In this document: positions 31,233 to 41,535 of the stretch, in pieces | Layout: the number at the start of each line of letters is the position of its first letter | How positions within the stretch are numbered: the first letter of the stretch is position 1 | Notes under the pieces: model-generated | Database searches by the model: none | Seen by the model: the letters and a program-made list of their open reading frames with translations, nothing else | What the model was told of the DNA's origin: nothing | Assembly: GCA_950097015.1 (NCBI GenBank) | Contig: CATNEN010000003.1 | Span: 7,466,001-7,530,000, forward strand | DNA length: 64,000 nucleotides | DNA from: Macrostomum hystrix | Lineage: Eukaryota > Platyhelminthes > Macrostomidae | Reading direction: 5' to 3' | Program-made: the position numbers and the translations under genes

Positions 31233-34200
31233 ATGTTTGATGATCAGTGGGAGCGCGTGTTTCCTGTGAATCACAAAACTGTGATAGTGATTGATCACAG
31301 TCGCTCATTCAGCAAGTCTAGCAATGAAATGTTCAATTTAGACGGCATTGGCGGCAGTAAACACGCGGCTGCTGGCAATCGTATACCAATATTTGCTAAA
31401 ACTCTGTGGACATGTGCAGTGGAAGCTGTACTAGAGTACTGTCGCATCATTTTAGATTTGTTTCCTTGCGATGAGAAAGTGTTCTCATTGGTATCAGCCG
31501 ACGATGAAGCTCGAGTTTTGACAGCCTGGTTCAGCGAGGATCAGGTAAATTCTAGACGCTAATTGATTAGGTCTTCTTAGGTTTCTGACAGATCGACAAT
31601 TGATGTGAGAAATGAGAGAGTAGAGTTAGGACGAGGGAAATGTTAGACAGCGAGATTTGAGACAAGGAAATGTTAGACAGCGAGATCTGAGACAAAGAAA
31701 TGTTAGACAGCGAGATTTGAGACAAGGAAATGTTAGACTGGGTGAGTTGAGACGAGGAAATGTTAGACTGGGTGAGTTGAGACAAGGAAATGTTAGACTG
31801 GGTGATTTGAGACAAGGAAATGTTAGACTGGGTGAGTTGAGACAAGGAAATGTTAGACTGGGTGATTTGAGACGAGGAAATGTTAGACTGGGTGAGTTGA
31901 GACGAGGAAATGTTAGACTGGGTGAGTTGAGACGAGGAAATGTTAGACTGGGTGAGTTGAGACGAGGAAATGTTAGACTGGGTGAGTTGAGACGAGGAAA
32001 TGTTAGATAAGAGAGTTCAGCCGAAAGTCATGTATGCAAATATATCTAAATGTACATATATGCATACATATAATATATATACATATGTACGTAAATATAG
32101 AACTGTATAATTCTCGTTTGTTTTTATTAGGTGTACGATCAGCTTTTGAAAGTGTTTCGCGATGAAGGCCCGCCAGCCAATACGCAGCTGAGTTTAAACG
32201 GCGCCATAACTGAGTGCCTGACAATGCTGCTGTATTTAACTTCTAAGCAGGCCGCTCTACTTGGAAAACCGGATCAGCTAAGGAATCGAGCTCGCGTTCT
32301 ATTTCTGACTAATTTCGAGTCGGACGAAGCTGTTAACGATTTCGCGTTGAGCTTTGTTAAAGAGATCAAAGCTAGGAATGCTGGAAAATTGGCTAACGAT
32401 TATACAGAGTTTCAGGTAAGTCTGAACAGTAGAAATAACACAGGGGATTTAAAATACTCACTGCCAACTAAACGATAGCTCCCAAACCGAATGACTCATT
32501 TTGATAACTAAAAATTCGTTTTTACGATTAACTTTCAAAGCCATCCAAATCAGCATAGGCGAGACATTGTTAGATAGGCGAGACATTATTAGATAGGCGA
32601 GACATTATTAGATAGGCGAGACATTATTAGATAGGCGAGACATTATTAGATAGGCGAGACATTATTAGAAAGGCGAGACATTATTAGATAGGCGAGATAT
32701 TATTAGATAGGCGAGACATTATTAGAAAGGCGAGACATTATTAGATAGGCGAGACATTATTAGATAGGCGAGACATTATTAGATAGGTGAGACAGCGATT
32801 CTTATCGAAGAGCCTTGTTACAAGGGCAACTTACATTGCTCTGTTAAAACCAAAGCCTATACAAAAAAATTTTGGTTTTTGTTCCACAAGACACCCCGAC
32901 GACAATAATGTTGCTTTGTGATTCTGGAAGTTGTCTCATCGGTTAGAGCGGAAAATTTTAATCCGTGTTCTAGATATTCTATTGTACACAACTCCATTTG
33001 TTTAACTCTTAAATCCATACAGGTGCATCACTGTCACCTGGTTGTCATGTGCGTCAGGCCGTTGGGAGCCGAGTCTAAAGTCACTGAGCGCGACAGTGTC
33101 CGTATTGGCGACCTGCTGCGCTTGTCTGTACACAACTGTCCAGCTGGGGAAGACCTGGCCAAGGGCCTGATCAATCTGACCCGATTGCACTACGGCTTGG
33201 CTTCCACCTGCGTGCAGGACATTCCAATGAAGGAAGAGTCCCCGGCGGCCGGACAGCAACAGTCCAATCGAAACTACGATGTAGAATTATTGCACGAAGC
33301 GTCTGCCCACGCTGATTTTATTGCTATGGGCAGTTTTTCGTCTATGGCATTAACTGGCGACCACCTGATCTTTCCAGAGAGTGTCGGACTCAAATGGTTG
33401 ACGCCTAAGAACCAATCGGTGAGATTCTACTTTAGAACATCTCCTTGAGTTTCTAGTTGAAACGCAGACTCAAAAGTTCTACTTCTGAATTGTAAGAAAA
33501 ATCTCTTCGTATTAGGTTTCTAATAGTAACATTTTTTATGTTAATCTCACGATGTGATAACTGAGGCTTTATCGAAAACCTCGCTGGAAGATTATTGCAT
33601 TTTTCTGCCTAATTTCTTGATGAAATTCTTGGATTCCATTTCTAAAGAATCTCACGGTGAGATTCATTCTGTTTCTAGCAAATCTCTCCGTGAGATTCAT
33701 TCTATTTCTAACAAATCTCACGGTGAGATTGATTATATTTGTAACAAATCTCTCGGTGAGATTGATTCTATTTCTTAGAAAACTCTCGGTGAGATTGATT
33801 CAATTTCTAACAAATCTCACGGTGAGATTGATTATATTTGTAACAAATCTCTCGGTGAGATTGATTCTATTTCTTAGAAAACTCTCGGTGAGATTGATTC
33901 AATTTCTAACAAATCTCACGGTGAGATTCATTCTATTTCTAATAAATCTCACAGTGAGATTCATTCTATTTCTAACAAATCTCACAGTGAGATTCATTAT
34001 ATTTCTAACAAATCTCTCGGTAAGATTCATTCTATTTCTAACAAATCTCTCGGTGAGATTCATGATATTTCTAACAAATCTCACAGTGAGATTCATGATA
34101 TTTCTAACAAATCTCACAGTGAGATTCATGATATTTCTAACAAATCTCACAGTGAGATTCATGATATTTCTAACAAATCTCTCGGTGAAATTGAATGTAT

Positions 34201-36868
34201 TTCTTGCAAATCTAATATTTCGATTTTTAATTATATTTTTCTCAATAATCTACTGGTAAGCTTATATCTCTTTGGCAAATCTCACGGTGAGATTGATTAT
34301 TGGATGCTTATTGGATTTCGAAAATCTCCCTTATAGTTTCTTAGCTATTATGTAGAATGTCACGGTTTTACGGATAGTTTTTGACTCTCCAGGTGGACCT
34401 GCTCCATTGCGCCAGAGCCTGTCGTGTCACAGCCGCCGATGTGACAGCTCGCCATTCCGTCTGCCTAATCAACTTCCTACGCGGTCCGCCTAGTCGATTT
34501 GTAATGCTGGAATCGAAGCAGCAAGCCGGCGTTAGCAACGCCCCGGCAACCAGTCGCCGGGTGACTCACATGTTGGCTAGCCACGGAGGCGACATATTTC
34601 TGCACGTCCTGGAGCCGGGTCGGCCTCTACTAGAAGAGCTGCCAGCATCGGCAGAGTCTCGCTGCCTGCCATCAACGCCAAGCGGTTCTATTCGACTAAC
34701 GGACTATCGAGTTAGCGACTTTCGCGACGTGATGAAGCGCAGTAGATTATTCCCAGCTAGGGAGACTGGAGACTATCCGACAATGCCGTTTGAGCGAGCA
34801 ATCAAGCATCTGGAACGAAGCACCCTGTACTGGCCATTGACCATCAACGATAGCGTACTCTTATCAGTCAGCAGCTCGGCCAAATCTCTATTGAGTCTAC
34901 TCAGCGAAGAGTCCCTAGACGATGAAGAGATTAAAGCGTGCGAAAATTTAGTAAAGAAATTTCTAGATATGGAGGTTCGCGGCGAGCCAATCAGTGTTAG
35001 CAATCGAAACCTGCGTTCGGCTAAGCGAGAGGATCTTTATCGATTGCTGTTTGCCGAACTGGACTTACTGCTGTGCCGATATGCTCTGGTGTCTGATGGT
35101 CACGCTCAGGTGGGTTCGTCGGATTTTGATTCCTTTAGTAATAGTTCATTCCTGTTCAGGCATCAAACTGCGGTGTCTGCCGTTAGTCTACGGTGTCTGT
35201 TGTTAGTCTGCTAGAGTATGGTGTCTTCTGTTAGACTAGGGTGTCTACTGTTAGACTATGGTGTCTACTGTTAGACTAAGGTCTGCTAGAGTATGGTGTC
35301 TTCTGTTAGACTAGGGTGTCTACTGTTAGGCTATGGTGTCTACTGTTAGGCTATGGTGTCTACTGTTAGACTAGGGTGTCTTCTGTTAGACTAGGGTGTC
35401 TACTGTTAGACTAGGGTGTCTACTGTTAGGCTATGGTGTCTACTGTTAGGCTATGGTGTCTACTGTTAGACTAGGGTGTCTTCTGTTAGACTAGGGTGTC
35501 TACTGTTAGACTAGGGTGTCTACTGTTAGGCTATGGTGTCTACTGTTAGACTAAGGTCTGCTAGAGTATGGTGTCTTCTGTTAGACTAGGGTGTCTACTG
35601 TTAGGCTATGGTGTCTACTGTTAGACTAAGGTCTGCTAGAGTATGGTGTCTTCTGTTAGGCTATGGTGTCTACTGTTAGACTAAGGTCTGCTAGAGTATG
35701 GTGTCTTCTGTTAGGCTATGGTGTCTACTGTTAGGCTATGGTGTCTACTGTTAGACTAAGGTGTCTACTGTTAGACTAGGGTGTCTACTGTTAGACTAGG
35801 GTGTCTACTGTTAGACTAAGGTCTGCTAGAGTATGGTGTCTTCTGTTAGACTAGGGTGTCTACTGTTAGGCTATGGTGTCTACTGTTAGACTAAGGTGTC
35901 TACTGTTAGACTAGGGTGTCTACTGTTAGACTAGGGTGTTTACTGTTAGACTAGGGTGTCTACTGTTAGACTAGGGTGTTTACTGTTAGACTATGGTGTC
36001 TACTGTTAGACTAGGGTGTCTACTGTTAGACTAGGGTGTCTACTGTTAGACTAGGGTGTTTACTGTTAGACTATGGTGTCTACTGTTAGACTAGGGTGTC
36101 TACTGTTAGACTAGGGTGCCTACTGTTAGACTAGGGTGTTTACTGTTAGACTAGGGTGTCTACTGTTAGACTAGGGTGTCTACTGTTAGACTATGGTGTC
36201 TACTGTTAGACTATGGTGTCTACTGTTAGACAGGCCTAATAGACAAACGGTCTCCCTTTATACATGATAGAAAATAGAGTATGATGTTAAAACTACTGTA
36301 TTTTTAAATGACATAGGAAACGGTCTCGTGTTATGATTTCATCAAAGGCATACAAAAACCTTTTACCACTGAAAATAACTATATCCAGGTGCTGGCTTTC
36401 CTCCGCCGATTTCGCCCACCTGAACCGCTAAGCTCTCAGCCAAGCGGGCTGACATTTCTGGACTCTATGCGTCAGCAACAGCAGCAGCAGCAGCAGGCCT
36501 CATCCAATCAACAGTCCTCATCGATAGCTGCCTCATCAGAACCGGCTTCCAAGCGTTCTCGCTTAGCAGGCGTGGCCAGCTCTGGGCAGCCGAGTATCAC
36601 GCTGACTCCTGCCCCAGTCCGATCTGGCCTATCCCTGCAGGAGTGGCACCTGGACAGGATTCGGGCTGGCCTGTCTAATCGTAGGCCAGAATTTCACGGT
36701 CGTCTAGTTTGTAAGCCGGGTGAAATCTATCCGTTGTATCAGCATTTGACAGCTTCATCGGCTTCAGCTTCCGCTAGCAACTTAGAGCAGTATCAGCCAC
36801 AGCATCAGCAGCAGCAGCAGCATGTTCGGAGTAAAGACCCAAGAATTTCTTTAGGAGGGATGGGCTAA
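31233..36868 (+). CDS. INTS13: INTS13 (asunder), Integrator complex subunit 13
   Basis: Five coding exons, all in phase 0: 31233-31544, 32131-32415, 33023-33418, 34393-35109 and 36389-36868, giving 729 aa (human about 706). Exon 1 carries the VWA-like start (HKTVIVIDHSRSF, KTLWTCAVEAVLEYCRI). Exon 3 has NIPMKEE-like DIPMKEE and YDVELLHEASAHADF. Exon 4 has CLINFLRG, SHGGDIFLHVL and YRVSDFRDVM. Exon 5 holds a CAG-encoded Gln run (about residue 600) and the conserved C-terminal segment HLDRIRAGLSNRRPEFHGRL, corresponding to the part that contacts the cleavage module. The protein acts in the nucleus in the INTS10-13-14 module of Integrator (snRNA 3' processing and transcription attenuation). Each intron carries its own minisatellite. 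Intron 3 and intron 1 units contain donor-like sites. Confidence 0.93.
31625..32008 (+). repeat. 30-bp minisatellite in INTS13 intron 1
   Basis: About 12 copies of a 30-bp unit containing GAGGAAATGTTAGACTGG and GTGAGTTGAGAC. The first units are a different type with GACAGCGAGATTTGAGAC. It starts 80 bp after the donor. Seven units contain GG|GTGAGT, a consensus 5' splice site. Confidence 0.96.
32555..32795 (+). repeat. 19-bp minisatellite in INTS13 intron 2
   Basis: About 12 copies of TAGATAGGCGAGACATTAT, starting 140 bp after the donor. Most units contain AG|GCGAGA and the last contains AG|GTGAGA. Confidence 0.95.
33636..34290 (+). repeat. 33-bp minisatellite in INTS13 intron 3
   Basis: About 17 copies plus degenerate ends of a 33-bp unit containing AAATCTCACGGTGAGATT and CATTCTATTTCTAAC. 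The first word is itself an inverted repeat (AATCTCAC/GTGAGATT). About ten units carry CGGTGAGATT, identical to the authentic donor at 33417-33426; one has CGGTAAGATT. Confidence 0.96.
35170..36235 (+). repeat. 20-bp minisatellite in INTS13 intron 4
   Basis: About 50 copies of TACTGTTAGACTAGGGTGTC, with variants GGCTATGG and a recurring shortened form AAGGTCTGCTAGAGTATGG that marks higher-order blocks in the left half. It starts about 60 bp after the donor and ends 155 bp before exon 5. Confidence 0.97.
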
Positions 36869-36994
36869 TGCTTGTTCCATTCTATTAGAAAGTGACGTCA
36901 TTTGCTTATGTTAATTCCAATCGATATTTTCACTTTTGATCTGACTATAAGCCATGCTGTTTATTTTAAACTCACAATGGTTTGTTCACTTTCA

Positions 36995-37000
36995 AATAAA
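36995..37000 (+). terminator. poly(A) signal of INTS13
   Basis: AATAAA 127 nt after the stop codon. Confidence 0.6.
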
Positions 37001-37349
37001 AGTTATTCATTCTCATTTGTACTGTGCATCAGCATTTGCTGCTAAGTGGATGTGTTACATATAAATATATAATGTTCACATAAAACTTTTATAGCTGTGT
37101 TTCTTGTCGCCAGCACGTTATCTGCTTCTTATACTTTTACTTTTAGATAGCAGAAAAAATCTAATGACAGTTAATCAATCTTCGACTCAGAGAATGTTTA
37201 GGATCGCTGCCTATATTGTAAATATCCTACTCAAATATTCTAGCAGCTGTTCTCAATTTCCTACTCAGGGGATATTTAGGATCTCAAATAGTTACTGATC
37301 CAGTAACCATCATATTTAAAAGCCCCGAAAGACTTGTTCTAGCTGTCAA

Positions 37350-37363
37350 ACTCACTGTTTCAG
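37350..37363 (+). promoter_or_regulatory. unpaired 3' splice site before the RPL13A start
   Basis: ACTCACTGTTTCAG, 44 nt before the ATG, about 360 bp after the INTS13 poly(A) signal. It could be an outron acceptor or 5'UTR intron end; alternatively, CTCACTGTTTC may be a pyrimidine-rich start tract (5'TOP) typical of ribosomal-protein genes. Confidence 0.4.
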
Positions 37364-37406
37364 TGGCCACAGCCATAACAGAAACCTAACGGCCAACTAG
37401 ACAGCC

Positions 37407-38018
37407 ATGGGATTCAAGTCCAGTCCGTTAATCATTGACGCTCGCGGCCACCTACTGGGCCGCCTGGCCTCCATCGTGGCCAAGACCCTCCTGCTTGGCC
37501 AGCGGGTTGTTGTTGTCCGCTGCGAGGGCATTGTGATCTCCGGTTCCTTCTTTCGCAACAAGACCCGCTTCCACGAGTTCCTGCGCAAACGGCTGAACAC
37601 CAACCCCAGCAGGGGTCCGTATCACTTCCGCGCCCCCTCCAAGATCTTCTGGCGCACCGTGCGAGGCATGCTGCCGCACAAGCTGGCCAGAGGCGCCGAA
37701 GCTCTCGACCGCTTGAAGGTGTTCGAGGGCATTCCGAGTCCCTACGACAAGGCCAAGCGTCAGGTTGTGCCATCGGCGTTGAAGTGTCTCCGACTGAAGA
37801 CTCGGCGCAAGTTCTGCGTCCTCGGCCGTCTGTCGCACGAGGTTGGCTGGAAATACCAGGGCGTCATCGGCACTTTGGAGCGTCGGCGCAAGGTCAAATC
37901 GGCCCACTTTCACAAGCGTCAGGTTCGAGACCGCCAGCTGCGCGCCAAAGCCATCGAGAAGGTGAAGGACCGAGTAGCCAAGTATCAGAAGATCATTGAG
38001 TCCTATGGGCACAAGTGA
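37407..38018 (+). CDS. RPL13A: 60S ribosomal protein L13a (uL13)
   Basis: Single uninterrupted exon of 203 aa, the normal length. [20 protein letters not shown] is the typical N-terminus, followed by [18 protein letters not shown], then [62 protein letters not shown] and a basic coiled C-terminus ending SYGHK. These match eukaryotic uL13, a structural protein of the large subunit that in vertebrates also moonlights in mRNA silencing. It is intronless, unlike the neighbouring genes. The body is GC-rich with strong C/G-ending codon preference, as expected for a highly expressed gene. A processed retrocopy cannot be fully excluded, but the intact frame, 5' acceptor and poly(A) signal favour a live gene. 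Confidence 0.96.
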   Translation: MGFKSSPLIIDARGHLLGRLASIVAKTLLLGQRVVVVRCEGIVISGSFFRNKTRFHEFLRKRLNTNPSRGPYHFRAPSKIFWRTVRGMLPHKLARGAEALDRLKVFEGIPSPYDKAKRQVVPSALKCLRLKTRRKFCVLGRLSHEVGWKYQGVIGTLERRRKVKSAHFHKRQVRDRQLRAKAIEKVKDRVAKYQKIIESYGHK

Positions 38019-38088
38019 ACAACAACTGTTGTGACTGGATTTGCTTGGAGAAATGGGTCGATTAGAATTTCTAGAATGTTGCTTGGGA

Positions 38089-38094
38089 AATAAA
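38089..38094 (+). terminator. poly(A) signal of RPL13A
   Basis: AATAAA 71 nt after the stop codon. Confidence 0.7.
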
Positions 38095-38384
38095 ATGAGT
38101 CGCCAATGAATCAATAGTGTTCAATTGACAATGCCCTGTTGGAAGAAATTTGAGACGGATTTCGCGTATTTCCTTGCTATTTATTTTTATCCGATAGGTA
38201 CACCATGCATACACCTGGTTTATTACGAGTAATACGATGGACTTATTGTTATTCGCATTTAATGATTAGACTATTATAATTGCACACTTTTAGGTTACTT
38301 ATATTAATATGTGTATGTATACGGAGAATGAGTGGTACGGCGGTTAAAAACGTTGTTAAAAAACACGTACGTTTGACTGCACTG

Positions 38385-38460
38385 CCACTGTACTGCTGTT
38401 CTGCAGTCCAAGGACTGGGCGGACGCCACAACCACTCTAAGGTTCCCCAGCTCAGCCTCA
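38385..38460 (-). mobile_element. SINE family A fragment
   Basis: CAGTCCAAGGACTGGGCGGA and ACGCCACAACCACTCTAAGG resemble the central body of the 8733-9010 copy, in the same orientation. Diverged and short. Confidence 0.55.
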
Positions 38461-39929
38461 ACCTCAATATATATGTAACATTTTACAATAATGCATAATA
38501 CACAACTACAGCTGGAATACAATAGAGGAAATTTGCGATTTCATTTTCGCGAAAAAGTTGTCGTACAAACAAATATCTTTAGTTTCAGACCGAAAAAATT
38601 AAACCCGCTACTCAATTAAACTTTATTAGTAGTAAAATTTGCGTCTGAACTACAAATCCGAAGAACAAGGCAGCTTGCACGCGTGCGGCGCACGTGCAAT
38701 CTACTTTTTTTAACTGCATGATGAAAAATCTAGTCAAGGACGTTTCAGTTGGTGGAGCTGGGGCTCGAAGTAAGCGAAAGTCGGCCAAACTTTCCAGTGC
38801 AAGAACAGACAAGTAACTTTCATTTGATGCCAATATGACCCCTGTGAGCACTCTTCTGCAAGTTCTACGTTACCATTGTCTACGTGTTTTGTTTGTTACC
38901 GGTTGTTTGAAGCACACCTGCATATGCGTTAATCCATTTGAATTTGCGTTGTTGCTTCAAGGTAAACATAAATTAATAATCTGAAGAAAGGAACTAGCCA
39001 GCTAACATTACATCTCTGCATTTTCGATATTTGAATTTCCGATCTTGCATTTCCCAATTTGACAGATTCCATAGAAAGCAGGGGAAAACTGGCCTCCTGA
39101 GGTAATGGGTATTTCTTCGCTTCCAGTCCAGATGCTATTATATAGAAGTCCTTGCAGCATATGGTCATCATTGGATTTGCACCCAATTGGAAATGAAACT
39201 TTTCGCTCCAAACGTATAGTCTATGGCCATGCATCATTTGGCATGCGCCAAGTGGAAAATGCCTATGACACAAATCCCTAGAATCACTTAGGGAACAATA
39301 CCCGTCTGGGAAGTTGTGCCCTAGCCGTTTTGAATTGGTTTTTGGACGAAGCTAGACACAGTCATGCATTGTCATTAACTTTTGTGAGCTCAAGTGTCCC
39401 TTTTCGGGGTATCAATGAATGAAATTTCGTCTCGAATTTTCGTAGTCTATGGTAAAACAAGTTCCAACCAAGTATGCTTTTATGTTTTAGAATAAATTAT
39501 ACATTTTATAGGATTATTATGATTTTGTTTTCTTTTACGCTTTCGTACTTTCATAATTTCGTAACAGTATAACGCAATATTTCGGCTTGTTAGTTTAGTT
39601 CATTCAATCAAATGTCGTTTTACTTCTAAGCTACAGCTTACCAACTCCAGTTAGATTAAACGTGAAATTCTGGAAGGTCCCGTGAAATTCACGACGATTG
39701 TAGCCGATTCCATAGACACTTCACCATCCTAACCAACACGACGGATAAAGACATGGGAGGCGCTTGTCTCGACGCTCAGCGCTGATGACATCGCACGGAA
39801 GTCGGCATCGCGCTTCACTCGCATATAGCGCTCTACGCTCGCTGAATTCATGTGGCCGCGGTGTAAACTGCGATGGCAACGTTTGAGAAGCGGCTGTCAT
39901 TCAGTACCGTCATGTGTGTAACTCTAATG
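38461..39929. other. intergenic, nothing recognised
   Basis: No gene or repeat supported. Frames at 38612-38851 and 38929-39273 (- strand) lack recognisable motifs. Confidence 0.4.
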
Positions 39930-40332
39930 CAGGGGTCGGCAAACTCCGGCCCGCGGGCCAGATGCGGCCCTCGAAGCTCCCAAATCCGGCCCGTTGCCCC
40001 TTCTGACATCTACAGTGTCCTGTTTCATCTCTCTCGTGTCTCATCTCTTCCGTGTCTCATCTCTCCCGTGTCTAATCTCTCCTGTGTCTCATCTCTCCAG
40101 TGTCTCATCTCTCCCGTGTCTCATCTCTCCCGTGTCTCATCTCTTCCGTGTCTCATCTCTTCCGTGTCTCATCTCTCCCGTGTCTAATCTCTCCCGTGTC
40201 TCATCTCTCATGTGTCTAATCTCTCCCGTTTCTAATCTCTCCCCTATCTCATATTTATACAGTCAATGCGGCCCGCTGTCGTCTTTTAGGTTCTCTCTTT
40301 GGCCCGCCAGCAAATAAGTTTACCTACCCCTG
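39930..40332. mobile_element. hAT-type MITE with 8-bp target duplication
   Basis: A 403-bp element with ends CAGGGGTCGGCAAACT and AGTTTACCTACCCCTG. Inner stretches GGCCCGCGGGCCAGATGCGG and AATGCGGCCCGCTG are typical of non-autonomous hAT elements. A perfect 8-bp duplication CTCTAATG flanks it (39922-39929, 40333-40340). No transposase is present. Confidence 0.93.
40012..40258 (+). repeat. 16-bp minisatellite inside the hAT MITE
   Basis: About 15 copies of TGTCTCATCTCTCCCG with CTTCCG, CTAATC and CATGTG variants. They replace the central part of the element. Confidence 0.93.
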
Positions 40333-40340
40333 CTCTAATG

Positions 40341-41420
40341 CAATGGTTGGTATAACGCTTAGAGAGGGCCAGTTTAGTGGACAGAGAGCTCATTAGTTGC
40401 ATGGTCAATTGCATTTTTGCCCACTCGTCGCGTAGCGCAGTTCCTACGTTTGTCCGCTATAGGCCTCCGATTGGCAGCAGTAAACGTCGACGAGATCTCC
40501 GATAATGTTTACTCCTGGACGGTTGATATTGTAGAACCTATTGACATTGACAACTGCAAAATTCTATGTTAATGTTATATTAATATCAGTAAACCATTCC
40601 TATTGGTCGAAGCGTTTTATCTGCACGGTTAATATATAATACGAGTATATATAGCTTGCATTGTACCGACAGTTGCAGAGCTGTCCAGTAAAATAAACTG
40701 CGATATGAAACAAATGAGATGTGCTTACCCTTTACCAGTTGTCAAGAATTACTAAAAATATATGATTTTGGTACAACTAAAAGAGGCAATGTTATGTTAA
40801 TATAAAGCTTGCCATTTCAGGTCAAGCTGAGTATACTCAAATTAAAATTTATTAGTCATGAGCTTATTAGAATTAGAATAAAATTGGAACATTGTTTAAG
40901 AATATTTGAAGCACATTTTTGCTGCACCGCTGGTATCATTGTCCCATGCACTAAATTGCTCTTAATTTACACTTAAATGCAACAAGATACGCTCGTACAC
41001 ATATTAGCAAAATTGCAGAAATATTTTTGTAAATATAGATAAAACAATTTTTTAAAAATTTCAACGAAATTCGTGTTACGTAATCCGTCTACGAGCTAGG
41101 TAGAAATTTCCTGTATTTATTTGACGTCTCTGCGAGTTTCTAAAAGTAGAAAGTCTAATGACAACTTTAAGGTATAAATCCTACAAGCGTTGTTGTTTTG
41201 CCAAAAACGTGTAAATTCAACATGCAGTACAATGTATTTTTATCCGATCATACATTTAGAGCTCAACACTACATTAACCGGCGCGATCCAAATTAAACTG
41301 GTACTACGTCGGTCCAATTAGCGCTAGAAAAATAAACTAACTCTCAAAATGAAGCAGTCTGCCTGTGCTGAAAAATCCCCACAACAAAACATGAGCTGCA
41401 TAAATTGAGTTGTTTGCAGC
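40341..41420. other. intergenic, nothing recognised
   Basis: AT-rich spacer upstream of the lectin gene. Confidence 0.4.
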
Positions 41421-41428
41421 TATAATAC
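41421..41428 (+). promoter_or_regulatory. possible TATA box of the lectin gene
   Basis: TATAATAC, 115 nt before the start codon. This is a weak match supported only by position. Confidence 0.3.
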
Positions 41429-41535
41429 AATCCTCTGATCTTGAGTTTAGCTGCCTGACAATAAAATATTATTGAAGAGACACAGAATTCTGAACTGAAG
41501 CACACTGTCAGATCCACACAAGCTGCCAGTCAGAC

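Noticed and set aside
33554-34259. A 200-aa hydrophobic frame (LTNLTVRFILF repeats) that could look like a membrane protein
   Set aside because: It is a translation of the 33-bp intronic array, and the frame begins and ends within INTS13 intron 3.
35170-36235. Telomere-like repeat (TTAGAC, TTTAG words)
   Set aside because: The unit is 20 bp and is not a telomeric hexamer; the array is interstitial within an intron.
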